Shown here: piece after piece, positions 55,725-64,000 of the stretch
How positions within the stretch are numbered: the stretch's first letter is position 1
How the letters are laid out: each line of letters opens with the position of its first letter
Assembly: GCF_029961185.1 (NCBI RefSeq)
Contig: NZ_JASBQQ010000001.1
Span: forward strand, 662,552 to 726,551
Length of the DNA stretch: 64,000 nt
From: Albidovulum aestuarii
GTDB taxonomy: Bacteria; Pseudomonadota; Alphaproteobacteria; Rhodobacterales; Rhodobacteraceae
Reading direction: 5' to 3'
Notes under the pieces: generated by a model
Database searches by the model: none
What the model saw: only the letters and a program-made list of their open reading frames with translations
Told to the model about the DNA's origin: nothing
Position numbers and translations under genes: made by a program

Positions 55725-56630
55725 CTAAAGCTTAACCGCAACCGGTGGTGGCGTTACCACCCGCCGCTTAATCTGCGCCTCGCGCCAGGTCATGTAGCTG
55801 ATCGCGGCGATAATTATGCCGCCCCCGACCAGAACCAGCGGATCCACTGCCTCGTCGAAGACCAGCCAACCCAGAAGCGTCGCCCAGACCAGTTGCAGGA
55901 ATGTTACCGGCTGCGTCACCGTCAGAGGTGCTGCCACAAAGGCCCGGGCCATCGTGTAGTGGCCGATTGTCGCGAATGCCGCCACTACACCAAGCCAGCC
56001 CACCTGCTCCAATGTCGGCGGCACCCATACAGCCAAGGCGAGCGGTGCCAGACCGATGGTGACCATCAACGACAGAAGCGCGATGATCGCGCCGGGTGCG
56101 ACCAGCACCGACATGCGCTTGGCAATGAGGTAGGAGAGGCCAAAACAGATCGCGGCCCCTAGCTGACCAAGGTGGCCCGGCATCACCTCTCGAAATCCCG
56201 GTCTGAGGATAATGATGGCCCCGACGAGCGCGATGGCAATGGCCGCCAAACGCCGGAACGCCAACCGCTCGCCCAAAAACAGCGCCGCACCGACCGTCAC
56301 CACGATCGGGTTGAGATAGCCGATGGCCGTGACCTCGGCGACCGGAATGCGGGCCATGGCGAAGAACCACAGGATCACCGCCATCACATGCAGCACGCCC
56401 CGGCCCAGGGCGAGTTTCCAGACCTGCGGCGATATCCCCCGCTTCAAAGCCGGAAGCAGCGTCGGCGCGAGGAAGACGATCCCGTATAGAAAGCGGATGA
56501 AGGCCGACTGCGCCGCGGGCAAGCCCGTGCCGAGATGGCGCACGACCCCGGTGACGACAACAAAGCATAGCCCTGTGACCAGCATCCAGAGGATGCCGAC
56601 AATGGGACGGCTTTGATCAGGCGCGGTCAT
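55725..56630 (-). CDS. DMT/EamA-family transporter
   Basis: 301 residues from the ATG at 56630 (MTAPDQSRPIVGILWMLV), with ten membrane segments in two EamA repeats. The N-terminal half has SAFIRFLYGIVFLAP and the second IALLSLMVTIGLAPLAL; the linking loop region is GERLAFRRLAAIAIALVGAIII. This is the drug/metabolite transporter superfamily; the substrate is unknown. The frame is open far upstream, but that part overlaps argO and is not transporter-like. Confidence 0.92.
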   Translation of the reverse strand: MTAPDQSRPIVGILWMLVTGLCFVVVTGVVRHLGTGLPAAQSAFIRFLYGIVFLAPTLLPALKRGISPQVWKLALGRGVLHVMAVILWFFAMARIPVAEVTAIGYLNPIVVTVGAALFLGERLAFRRLAAIAIALVGAIIILRPGFREVMPGHLGQLGAAICFGLSYLIAKRMSVLVAPGAIIALLSLMVTIGLAPLALAVWVPPTLEQVGWLGVVAAFATIGHYTMARAFVAAPLTVTQPVTFLQLVWATLLGWLVFDEAVDPLVLVGGGIIIAAISYMTWREAQIKRRVVTPPPVAVKL

Positions 56631-56668
56631 GGCCGTGACATGACCCGATCCGATCGGCGGAGGCAAGG

Positions 56669-57271
56669 TCAGAAGAGAGAGAGCCGGATCGCAATACCCG
56701 CCATGATCAGTGCGACGATCCCGTCCAGCACCCGCCATGCGGCAGGCCTGGCAAAGACCGGCGCCAGAAGCCGCGCACCATAGCCAAGCGAGAAAAAGAA
56801 GGTGAAAGAGGCCAGCACCGCCCCCGCCCCGAAGGCTGCCTCGCGCCCGGGATATTGCGCCGCGACCGAACCGATCAGCACCACCGTATCGAGATAGACA
56901 TGCGGGTTGAGCCAGGTGATCGCCGCAAGCGTCAGGACGACCCGCAGCACTGCCGCCGTTCCCGCTGCCCGGGGTTGCAAGGCCTCGCCGCCCCGGATCG
57001 CCGCCCATGCGGCACGCAAGGCATAGGCCGTGAGAAACGCCACCCCGCCCCAGCGCAGCACCTCGCCCAGCCATGGGGCAGCGGCACTGGCCATCGCGAA
57101 GCCTGCAACGCCTGCGCTGATCAGGATCGCATCGGACAGCGCACAGAACAGCACCGAGATCAGCACATGTTCGCGCTTCAGCCCCTGCCGCAGCACGAAG
57201 GCATTCTGCGCCCCGATGGCAAGGATCAGCCCGAGGGAGAGTTGAAAGCCCGATAGCCCGGCAGCAAGCAT
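56669..57271 (-). CDS. argO: LysE/ArgO-family amino acid exporter
   Basis: 200 residues from the ATG at 57271 with AAAGGA seven bases ahead. About six membrane segments: LSLGLILAIGAQNAFVLRQG is the family signature, with CALSDAILISAGVAG and ITWLNPHVYLDTVVLIGSV. Members export arginine or lysine when these build up. It is divergent from an ArgP-like regulator, the classic arrangement for argO/lysE, which strengthens the assignment. Confidence 0.92.
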   Translation of the reverse strand: MLAAGLSGFQLSLGLILAIGAQNAFVLRQGLKREHVLISVLFCALSDAILISAGVAGFAMASAAAPWLGEVLRWGGVAFLTAYALRAAWAAIRGGEALQPRAAGTAAVLRVVLTLAAITWLNPHVYLDTVVLIGSVAAQYPGREAAFGAGAVLASFTFFFSLGYGARLLAPVFARPAAWRVLDGIVALIMAGIAIRLSLF

Positions 57272-57352
57272 GACGTTTCCTTTCGCGACTTGCGTAGCGG
57301 GCCGGTTCGGCTTAATCAAATTAAAGATCATTGCGTGAATTAAGATTGTCTA
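57272..57352. promoter_or_regulatory. argO-argP divergent control region
   Basis: This 81-base AT-rich region between the two start codons contains TTAATCAAATTAAAGATC and ATTGCGTGAATTAAGATTG, which fit T-N11-A LysR-type boxes. Exact sites cannot be fixed by eye. Confidence 0.5.
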
Positions 57353-58237
57353 ATGATTGATCCGGCCCAGCTTCGAACCCTCTCCGCGATCCTCGACGCC
57401 GGTTCGTTCGAGGCTGCCGCCGCGCGTCTCGGTGTTACCCCCTCGGCGATCTCGCAACGGCTGAAGGCATTAGAGGACCGTCTCGGCACTGCTCTTATCC
57501 TCCGTGAACAACCTGCACGAGCGACCGAGGCGGGTCTGCGCCTCGCCCGCCATGCCGAGGATATGCTGCTTCTGGAACAGGGGCTGATGGCTGATCTTGG
57601 TGCTGGACTGGCGGTGGATCGGCCCGTGGTGCGGATCGCGGTTAATGCCGACAGCCTCGCGACCTGGGTCCTGCCCGCGCTGACTGCGGCACCGGATCTG
57701 CTCTTTGACCTCGTCATCGACGATCAGGACCATTCCGCCGACCTGCTCAGACGCGGCGAGGTGCAGGCGGCCGTCACCGCCCATGCCGCCCCGGTTACGG
57801 GCTGCGATTGCCATCCGCTCGGCGCGCTGCGCTACATCGCCACTGCCAGCCCGGACTTCGTCGCACGCTGGTTCCCGGACGGAATCACTGCGGACAGCCT
57901 TGCCCGCGCCCCGGCGATGACCTTCAATCGCAAGGACCGTCTGCAACGCGACTGGGCCACGGCCATCACCGGGAAACGCGTCACTTTACCCAGCCACCAC
58001 CTCGCCTCAAGTCAGGGGGTTGTCGAAGGTGCCCAGCTCGGCCTCGGTTGGGGCATGAACCCCGAACCACTCGTGCGCGACGACATCGCCCAAGGCCATC
58101 TTGTAGCGCTCGCCCCTGACAATCCGCTCGACACATCCCTTTACTGGCAGGTGAACCGCCTGACCACCCGCGCGCTGACTCCGCTCACATCCGCGATCCG
58201 CAAGGCCGCAAAAACCAGCCTCCTCCCCGCGCCTTAA
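57353..58237 (+). CDS. argP: LysR-family regulator, ArgP/LysG type
   Basis: 294 residues. The N-terminal winged helix-turn-helix reads MIDPAQLRTLSAILDAGSFE, then AAARLGVTPSAISQRLKALE. The C-terminal periplasmic-binding-like domain contains VNADSLATWVLPAL and GWGMNPEPLV, matching ArgP/IciA. It should activate the divergent exporter gene when bound to arginine or lysine. Confidence 0.93.
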   Translation: MIDPAQLRTLSAILDAGSFEAAAARLGVTPSAISQRLKALEDRLGTALILREQPARATEAGLRLARHAEDMLLLEQGLMADLGAGLAVDRPVVRIAVNADSLATWVLPALTAAPDLLFDLVIDDQDHSADLLRRGEVQAAVTAHAAPVTGCDCHPLGALRYIATASPDFVARWFPDGITADSLARAPAMTFNRKDRLQRDWATAITGKRVTLPSHHLASSQGVVEGAQLGLGWGMNPEPLVRDDIAQGHLVALAPDNPLDTSLYWQVNRLTTRALTPLTSAIRKAAKTSLLPAP

Positions 58238-58312
58238 ACTTCATCTTGCCGAAAATGCTTCCGCTGGAGGCAAAACGGACCGCCCCTTGTGGCGGCCCGC
58301 AAGATAAACAGC

Positions 58313-58327
58313 GACGCCGAAGGCGTC
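58313..58327. terminator. Hairpin between convergent argP and yebC
   Basis: GACGCC-gaa-GGCGTC (58313-58318 and 58322-58327) forms a 6-bp stem just past the yebC stop. A second stem CCGCC/GGCGG lies at about 58280-58295. Together they probably end both converging transcripts; no long T run is present. Confidence 0.45.
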
Positions 58328-58336
58328 TCCACCGGA

Positions 58337-59080
58337 TCAGGCCAGCTGCGCCGCGACATCCTCGGGGATGTCGAAGTTCGCCGTAACCGTCTGGACGTCG
58401 TCGTCGTCCTCCAGCGTGTCGATCAGGCGCATCAGTTTTTGCGCGGTTTCCAGATCAACGTCGGTGCGGTTCTGCGGCTTCCAGATCAGCTTGGCTTCCT
58501 CGCTTTCGCCGAGCGCGGCTTCGAGTGCATCCGACACCGCCGACAGTTCGGTATCGGCGCAGTAGATCCAGTGACCGTCCTCGTCGGATTCCACATCATC
58601 CGCACCGGCCTCGATCGCGGCCATCATCACCGTGTCAGCATCTCCGACCGTGACCGGATACATGATCTCACCCACCCGGTCGAACATGAAGCTGACCGAG
58701 CCGGTCGTGCCAAGATTGCCGCCGAACTTGGAGAAGGTTGATCGCACGTTCGACGCGGTGCGGTTGAGGTTGTCGGTCATCGCCTCGACAATGATCGCGA
58801 TGCCGTTCGGCCCGTAACCCTCATACCGGATTTCGGTATAGTCCTCGGCATCACCCCCGAGCGACTTCTTGATCGCGCGGTCGATCACGTCCTTGGGGCA
58901 GGAAACCGCCTTGGCCGCCTTCACCGCAAGGCGCAGACGCGGGTTCTTTTCGGGATCGGGATCACCCATCTTAGCGGCGACGGTGATTTCCTTCGCCAGC
59001 TTCGAGAACAGTTTCGAACGCGCCGCATCCTGCCGCCCCTTGCGGTGCTGGATGTTGGCCCATTTTGAATGGCCCGCCAT
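58337..59080 (-). CDS. YebC/PmpR-family regulatory protein
   Basis: 247 residues from the ATG at 59080 ([20 protein letters not shown]). The family pattern continues with [16 protein letters not shown], the [20 protein letters not shown] signature and [13 protein letters not shown]. YebC proteins were long listed as transcription regulators; recent work links them to translation of proline-rich stretches. The extended frame to 59230 is not conserved. Confidence 0.95.
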   Translation of the reverse strand: MAGHSKWANIQHRKGRQDAARSKLFSKLAKEITVAAKMGDPDPEKNPRLRLAVKAAKAVSCPKDVIDRAIKKSLGGDAEDYTEIRYEGYGPNGIAIIVEAMTDNLNRTASNVRSTFSKFGGNLGTTGSVSFMFDRVGEIMYPVTVGDADTVMMAAIEAGADDVESDEDGHWIYCADTELSAVSDALEAALGESEEAKLIWKPQNRTDVDLETAQKLMRLIDTLEDDDDVQTVTANFDIPEDVAAQLA

Positions 59081-59210
59081 GACCTTCTCCGTCGGTATTT
59101 CCGTTTTCGCGCCTCTATATGTCAGCCCTGCCCCCGCCCGCAAGCCCGGCCGGGTGCTTGCATTGCCGGCGCTGCACCGTTTCACTGTGCGGTGAAAGGC
59201 AGGCCCCGAC

Positions 59211-60980
59211 ATGACGCAGGACCAGATCATTCTCTTCTCGCTCTTCGGGCTTGTCTTCGCGGCGCTGATCTGGGGGCGCTGGCGCTATGACCTTGTGGCC
59301 TTCACCGCGCTGATCTCCGCCGTCGTCCTTGGCGTCGTTCCCGCCAAGACCGCTTTCGAAGGCTTCGGCCATCCCGCAACGCTTGTGGTGGCCTTGGTGC
59401 TTGTCGTTTCGGCCGGGCTGACAAGGGCGGGGGTGGTGATGCTCATCACCCGCACCTTCATCGACGCTGGCCGTGGACTTGGTGCGCATATTACAATCAT
59501 GGGAGCGGTCGGCGGGGTGTTCTCAGCGTTCATGAATAACGTCGCGGCGCTGGCGCTGCTGATGCCCGTGGATGTGGCGAGCGCCCGCAAGGCCGGGCGC
59601 AGTCCGGGCCTGTCGCTGATGCCGCTGTCCTTCGCCACCATCCTCGGCGGTATGGTGACCCTGATCGGCACGCCACCCAATATCATCATCGCCACGATCC
59701 GAGAGGATTCGCTGGGCGAGAGTTTCGCGATGTTCGATTTCGCACCCGTCGGCGGGGTGGTGGCGCTCGCCGGTCTTGCCTTCGTGGCCCTTGTCGGCTG
59801 GCGACTCATTCCACATCGCGGGGACAGCAATGGCGCACGTGAGACGGCGGCCTATATCGCCGAACTGACCCTGCCCGAGGATACGAAACTGGCGGGCCAG
59901 GCCATGGGCACGCTTTACGACGAGGGCGACAAGGCCGGGGTCGCAGTCATGGCGCTGATACGCGGCGACAAGCGCCGCTATGGCGCGGCACGTGATACGG
60001 AACTGAAGGCGGGCGATGTAATCCTCGTGGAGGCCGGGGCCGAGCCGCTTGACGAATTTCGCGCGGCCCTCGGGCTGGATTTCGCCGACCATCGCCGCAA
60101 GCACTATCTGGAGGCGGAAAAGGCAGGCTATGCGATGGTCGAGGCGGTCGTGTCCGCCGATTCCCGTATCCGCGGCAAGACGGTCGAGGGCGTCGGCCTG
60201 ATCTGGCGCCACCGCACCGCGCTGATGGGTATCTCGCGGCGCGGTCACAAGGTGAAGGGGCCGCTCGGCAAAGCGAAGATCCGCGCGGGCGACATCCTCC
60301 TGCTGCTCGCGCCCTCGGACACCGCCGATGATGTCGTCGACTGGCTCGGCTGCCTGCCATTGGCCGAACGCGGGCTGACGGTTACCAAAGAGACACATGG
60401 CGCGATTGCCATCGCGATCTTCGCGGCGGCCGTTCTAGCGGCGAGTTTCGGACTGATCGACCTGCCAGTGGCTTTGGGGGCGGTGGCGATCGGTTATGTA
60501 GCCGCCGGAGTGCTGCCATTGCCGGAGATCTACGACCATATCGAATGGCCGGTGATTGTGTTGCTGGGCTCGATGATCCCGCTTGGCGCAGCGTTGGAAA
60601 GTTCGGGCGGTACGGAACTGATCGCGGGGGCTATCGTTGGACTGACCGCAGGTGCACCAGCCTGGGTCGCACTTCTGGTGCTGATGGTCGTGACGATGAC
60701 GCTGTCTGATGTGCTGAACAACACCGCGACCGCCATCGTCGCCGCGCCGGTCGGCATTGCCATGGCGGGCGCGCTCGGAGCCTCTCCCGATCCCTTTCTG
60801 ATGGCGGTGGCGGTTGCGGCTTCTTCGGCGTTCCTCACGCCCATTGGGCATAAGAATAACATGCTGATCCTTGGTCCCGGCGGCTACGAATTCGGCGACT
60901 ACTGGCGCATGGGCCTGCCGCTGGAAATCCTCGTCATAGCGGTCGGGCTGCCGATGATCCTTCTGGTCTGGCCGCTCTGA
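59211..60980 (+). CDS. SLC13/DASS-family permease with two TrkA-C domains (copy A)
   Basis: 589 residues. N-terminal membrane half (about 1-200) with [15 protein letters not shown] and [17 protein letters not shown]. Two cytosolic RCK_C/TrkA-C domains follow (about 215-380), and then a second membrane half with [20 protein letters not shown] and [23 protein letters not shown]. The NTP-type motifs in both halves are sodium/anion binding sites of the ion transporter superfamily. Substrate is likely sulfate, a dicarboxylate or citrate; it cannot be told. It diverges more from copies B and C than these do from each other, and converges on copy B with 15 bases between. Confidence 0.92.
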   Translation: MTQDQIILFSLFGLVFAALIWGRWRYDLVAFTALISAVVLGVVPAKTAFEGFGHPATLVVALVLVVSAGLTRAGVVMLITRTFIDAGRGLGAHITIMGAVGGVFSAFMNNVAALALLMPVDVASARKAGRSPGLSLMPLSFATILGGMVTLIGTPPNIIIATIREDSLGESFAMFDFAPVGGVVALAGLAFVALVGWRLIPHRGDSNGARETAAYIAELTLPEDTKLAGQAMGTLYDEGDKAGVAVMALIRGDKRRYGAARDTELKAGDVILVEAGAEPLDEFRAALGLDFADHRRKHYLEAEKAGYAMVEAVVSADSRIRGKTVEGVGLIWRHRTALMGISRRGHKVKGPLGKAKIRAGDILLLLAPSDTADDVVDWLGCLPLAERGLTVTKETHGAIAIAIFAAAVLAASFGLIDLPVALGAVAIGYVAAGVLPLPEIYDHIEWPVIVLLGSMIPLGAALESSGGTELIAGAIVGLTAGAPAWVALLVLMVVTMTLSDVLNNTATAIVAAPVGIAMAGALGASPDPFLMAVAVAASSAFLTPIGHKNNMLILGPGGYEFGDYWRMGLPLEILVIAVGLPMILLVWPL

Positions 60981-60995
60981 AGTGCCGTTTTCTGA

Positions 60996-62771
60996 TTACA
61001 AGGGCCAAATCAGCGGGATCAGCGCCGAGGCGAGCAGACCGCAGCTGAGGTTGAGCGGTATACCCACACGCAGGAAATCGGTGAATTTATAGCCACCGGG
61101 CCCATAGACCATCATGTTTGTCTGGTAGCTGATCGGCGTGGCAAAAGTCGCGCTGGCCGCCACCATGACGGCAACCACCAACGGGCGGGGATCAACTCCA
61201 ATCGACAGCGCGAGGCCGATCGCCACGGGCGTGATCACGACCGCGACCGCATGGTTGATCAGCTCCGACAGAACCGAGGTGAGAAGATAGATCGCCCAGA
61301 CGATCAGAAACGGCGGAAGCCCTGAAAGCTGTGGCGCGATGCTGTCGACCAGAAGATTTATCGCCCCCGAGGTTTCAAGTGCGGTTGCCACAGCAAGCAT
61401 GGCGAAGATCAGCGCCAGAAGGCGTCCGTCGATGAAGGAAAACGCCTCGTCGGCGTCAATGCAGCGGCTCAGGAACACTGCTGCCATTGCAAGGACCGCC
61501 AGGAGTAGGATCGGCGCGACGTCGAATGCCGCCAGCAACACGACCGCGGTCAGAGCCGCGACGGCAATGGGTGCCTGTGAGCGGCGGAACGCGCGCTCGG
61601 AAGGTTTCGACACGTCGATCATGTCCATATCGGCGGCCAGCCGCTGGATATCCTCGGGCGCCCCTTCCAGCAGCAGCGTATCGCCGACGACCACGACCAG
61701 ATCGTCTAGCTGGCGGCCGATATTCTGGTTCCGGCGATGCACGGCCAGCGGATAGACCCCATAGCGTCGCCGCAACCGCAATTCGCCAAGGCTCCGCCCG
61801 ATCATCCGGCATCCAGGCGAAATGAGCACTTCAACTGTCTCGGTCTGAACCGAACTCAGCTTGTCGACGAGACGGATTTCCTTGTTGTCCTGAAGGCCGA
61901 GCAGTTCGGCCATCTCGGTTCTGAGAACCGCCCTGTCACCTGCCTGCAGCTCTACCGAGGCGAGATCGCGGCGGAGCGAGGCATCGCCGCGCAACACGTC
62001 GATCAAACGCACGCCCGGCCGCTTGAACAGTTCGACCTCCTGCACATGGCGCCCGATCAGATTGCTTTCGGGTGGCAGTGCTACCTCTGTGAAAAACTTC
62101 ATCTTTTTACGGTCGCCAAGCATCGACGACATGCTCGACCGTTCCGGCAGCAGGCGCTGCCCAAAGATCCACAGATAGAACATGCCCCAGGCCACCAGAA
62201 ACACCGCAAGCGGCGTCAATTCGAAAATCGTGAAGGGTTCAAGACCGCTGGCGCGGGCGACACCATCGACCAACAGGTTGGTGGATGTCCCGATCAGCGT
62301 CATCGTACCCCCAAGAATGGCGGTATATGACAACGGAATCAAAAGCTTGCTGGCCGACATGCCCAGCTTGTTCGCCAGTTGCACAAAGACCGGAATCATT
62401 ACGACGACGACCGGCGTGTTGTTGACGAATGCCGAGGCGAAGATGACCAGAACCATCAGCCCGGCAATTGCCAGACGCGGATTGGTATCGGCCTGCGATT
62501 CTGCAAGCCGCGTGAACCATTCCAGCGCACCCGTCCTGACCAGGGCGCCCATCACGATGAACATTGCCGCGATCGTCCATGGCGCCGGGTTCGACAGGAC
62601 GTGCAGCGCCTCATCATAGGGCAGAACACCGAGCGCGAGCAGCGCAGCCGCACCGCCGATGGCGGTGACTTCCGGTGGATAGCTTTCGCGGACGAAAAGC
62701 GCGAACATGACCACGACGACCGCCAATGTCAGGAGTGCATCACCGTTCTGCGACACCGCAAAGAAGTCCAT
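60996..62771 (-). CDS. SLC13/DASS-family permease with two TrkA-C domains (copy B)
   Basis: About 591 residues from the ATG at 62771 (MDFFAVSQNGDALLTLAVVV); an ATG six codons upstream (62789) is an alternative. The first membrane half has SAFVNNTPVVVVMIPVF and LIGTSTNLLVDGVA. TrkA-C domains follow (about 210-390, with ISPGCRMIGRSLGELRLRRR). The second half has SELINHAVAVVITPVAIGLA and TPISYQTNMMVYGPGGYKF. The second NTP-type motif reads NHAV in place of NNAV/NNTA. It is a close paralogue of copy C, 103 bases upstream on the same strand. Confidence 0.92.
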   Translation of the reverse strand: MDFFAVSQNGDALLTLAVVVVMFALFVRESYPPEVTAIGGAAALLALGVLPYDEALHVLSNPAPWTIAAMFIVMGALVRTGALEWFTRLAESQADTNPRLAIAGLMVLVIFASAFVNNTPVVVVMIPVFVQLANKLGMSASKLLIPLSYTAILGGTMTLIGTSTNLLVDGVARASGLEPFTIFELTPLAVFLVAWGMFYLWIFGQRLLPERSSMSSMLGDRKKMKFFTEVALPPESNLIGRHVQEVELFKRPGVRLIDVLRGDASLRRDLASVELQAGDRAVLRTEMAELLGLQDNKEIRLVDKLSSVQTETVEVLISPGCRMIGRSLGELRLRRRYGVYPLAVHRRNQNIGRQLDDLVVVVGDTLLLEGAPEDIQRLAADMDMIDVSKPSERAFRRSQAPIAVAALTAVVLLAAFDVAPILLLAVLAMAAVFLSRCIDADEAFSFIDGRLLALIFAMLAVATALETSGAINLLVDSIAPQLSGLPPFLIVWAIYLLTSVLSELINHAVAVVITPVAIGLALSIGVDPRPLVVAVMVAASATFATPISYQTNMMVYGPGGYKFTDFLRVGIPLNLSCGLLASALIPLIWPL

Positions 62772-62873
62772 CCAGCCTCGCCTCCGCATGTCCTAGGGTT
62801 CAACCCTTAACGGGTTTCCGCCCGGCCACAAGCAATTAGGACAATCAGCGGCGAACCATGCGAATGTGTTGTT

Positions 62874-64000
62874 TCATAGTGGCCAAAAGATCGGGATCAT
62901 GAAACTCGCCGTCAGTGCAAGCAGGATGTTCAGAGGAATACCAACTTTGAGATAGTCGGTGAAACGATAGCCGCCCGGCCCGTAAACGAGCATGTTGGTC
63001 TGGTATCCGATGGGGGTGGAAAAGGCGGCGGAGGCCGCGAACATCACCGCCACGACCAGCCCGCGCGGGTCCATGCCAAGTCTGTGTCCAAGCTCAATTG
63101 CGACCGGGGTGAAGATCACGCCGACAGCATTGTTCGATACGATCTCGGTCAGCAGCATCGCCAACAGATAGACCGCGAAGACCACCAACTGCGGCGGCAG
63201 ATCGGTAAGCGCAGGGCTGATCCAGCCGACAAGCAGGCGCGCCGCACCGGTCTGATCCAGCGCCGCCCCAACCGCGAGCATCGCGAAAATGAGGGCAAGA
63301 AGTCGGCCCTCGATGAAAGAAAACGCCTCGTCCGCGTCGATGCACCGCGCCAGCAGCACGATTGCGACACCGGCGACGGACAGGGGCAGGATCGGCGCGA
63401 CGCCCAGGCCCGACAGGATCACGATACCGGCCAGTACTGCAAAAGCGACCGGCGCCTTGGACCGGCGGTAAGCCTTGACGGCAGGCTTGGCGACATCAAC
63501 GAGGTCCATATCGGCGGCAAGCCGCTGGATGTCCTCAGGTGCCCCTTCCAGAAGCAGCGTATCCCCAACAACGACGACAAGGTCGTCAAGCTGGCGGCCG
63601 ATATTCTGGTTCCGGCGATGAACGGCCAGCGGATAGACCCCATAGCGTCGCCGCAACCGCAATTCGCCAAGGCTCCGCCCGATCATCCGGCAACCGGGCG
63701 AGATCAGCACCTCAACCGTCTCGGTCCGCACCGATGACAGTTTGTCGACCAGCCGGATGTCCCGGTTTTCCTGCAGGCCGAGCAGTTCGGCCATCTCGGT
63801 TCTGAGAACGACGCGGTCGCCTTCCTGAAGCTCTACCGGCGCAAGATCCCGGCGGAGCGAGGCATCGCCGCGCAGGACGTCGATCACGCGCACCCCGGAC
63901 CGTTTGAATAGATCGACCTCCAGCACGTTCTGGCCGACAAGTTTCGAACCCTCCGGCACCGCGACCTCGGTGAAGAACTTCAGCTTGCGCCGGTCGCTCA
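62874..64000 (-). CDS. SLC13/DASS-family permease (copy C, N-terminus outside window)
   Basis: The C-terminal 375 or so codons of a permease; the frame runs off the right edge (KLKFFTEVAVPEGSKLVGQN at the edge matches the middle of copy B). TrkA-C domains are followed by the second membrane half, with TEIVSNNAVGVIFTPVAIEL, TPIGYQTNMLVYGPGGYRF and a final IFWPL. Here the anion-site motif is the usual NNAV. A stretch of about 95 bases around 63596-63692 is almost identical in DNA to 61715-61811 of copy B. Confidence 0.93.
   Translation of the reverse strand, partial: SDRRKLKFFTEVAVPEGSKLVGQNVLEVDLFKRSGVRVIDVLRGDASLRRDLAPVELQEGDRVVLRTEMAELLGLQENRDIRLVDKLSSVRTETVEVLISPGCRMIGRSLGELRLRRRYGVYPLAVHRRNQNIGRQLDDLVVVVGDTLLLEGAPEDIQRLAADMDLVDVAKPAVKAYRRSKAPVAFAVLAGIVILSGLGVAPILPLSVAGVAIVLLARCIDADEAFSFIEGRLLALIFAMLAVGAALDQTGAARLLVGWISPALTDLPPQLVVFAVYLLAMLLTEIVSNNAVGVIFTPVAIELGHRLGMDPRGLVVAVMFAASAAFSTPIGYQTNMLVYGPGGYRFTDYLKVGIPLNILLALTASFMIPIFWPL

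Overview
The window is a piece of a high-GC alphaproteobacterial chromosome, most likely from a member of the Rhodobacterales/Rhodobacteraceae. The evidence is the gene content and order (the dcw cluster with DUF2484 next to murC and DUF2161 next to mraY, hisB-hisH-...-hisA-...-hisF-hisE, and mrp upstream of mraZ). A DUF1127 gene followed by CCUCCUCCC-loop small RNAs points the same way, because that arrangement is known from Rhodobacter. No rRNA, CRISPR array, integrase or intact insertion sequence was seen.

Positions 1-25192 hold the division and cell-wall (dcw) cluster on the minus strand. Read in the direction of transcription (right to left) it is mraZ, rsmH, ftsL, ftsI, murE, murF, mraY, a DUF2161 nuclease-like gene, murD, ftsW, murG, murC, a DUF2484 membrane protein, murB, ddl, ftsQ, ftsA and ftsZ (cut by the left edge). 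Most junctions overlap by 1-4 bases, so the cluster is tightly co-transcribed. Three inserts interrupt it: an AT-richer 545-residue protein of unknown function plus a hairpin-rich repeat block between murB and DUF2484; an RTX-repeat secreted protein between ftsW and murD; and an FKBP isomerase / SDR oxidoreductase / small membrane protein group after murD. The 634-base region between mrp and mraZ holds three groups of TGGGA-type repeats at exact 10-base spacing, which look like MraZ boxes, and a 13-bp hairpin in the mraZ leader.

Positions 25827-36030 hold mrp (Fe-S carrier ATPase), a DUF1127 gene with a downstream array of six CCTCCTCCC-loop hairpins ending in a terminator (cuckoo/CcsR-type stress RNAs), uvrD (with an unusual AT-rich in-frame insert), an lldD-type hydroxyacid dehydrogenase, pyruvate carboxylase, a small unknown gene and tRNA-Gly(GCC).

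Positions 36301-43355 start with a secreted poly-glycine protein facing a transglutaminase-like cysteine peptidase. The histidine genes follow on the plus strand: hisB-hisH-glsA, then hisA, then hisF-hisE. Minus-strand genes for small periplasmic proteins (two DUF2147, one DUF302) sit between them. HisB, HisH, HisA, HisF and HisE are consecutive or interacting steps of histidine synthesis. A glutaminase is translationally coupled to hisH, the glutamine-using subunit.

Positions 43352-64000 are general metabolism and transport: a cupin protein, periplasmic gamma-glutamyltransferase, a SBP56/methanethiol-oxidase homologue with a membrane protein, a divergent GST/MarR pair with a palindromic operator, a large DUF2339 membrane protein, the ycjF-ycjX pair, truA, a DMT exporter, a divergent argO/argP pair, a YebC-family gene, and three SLC13-type permeases in a row. 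The last permease is cut by the right edge.
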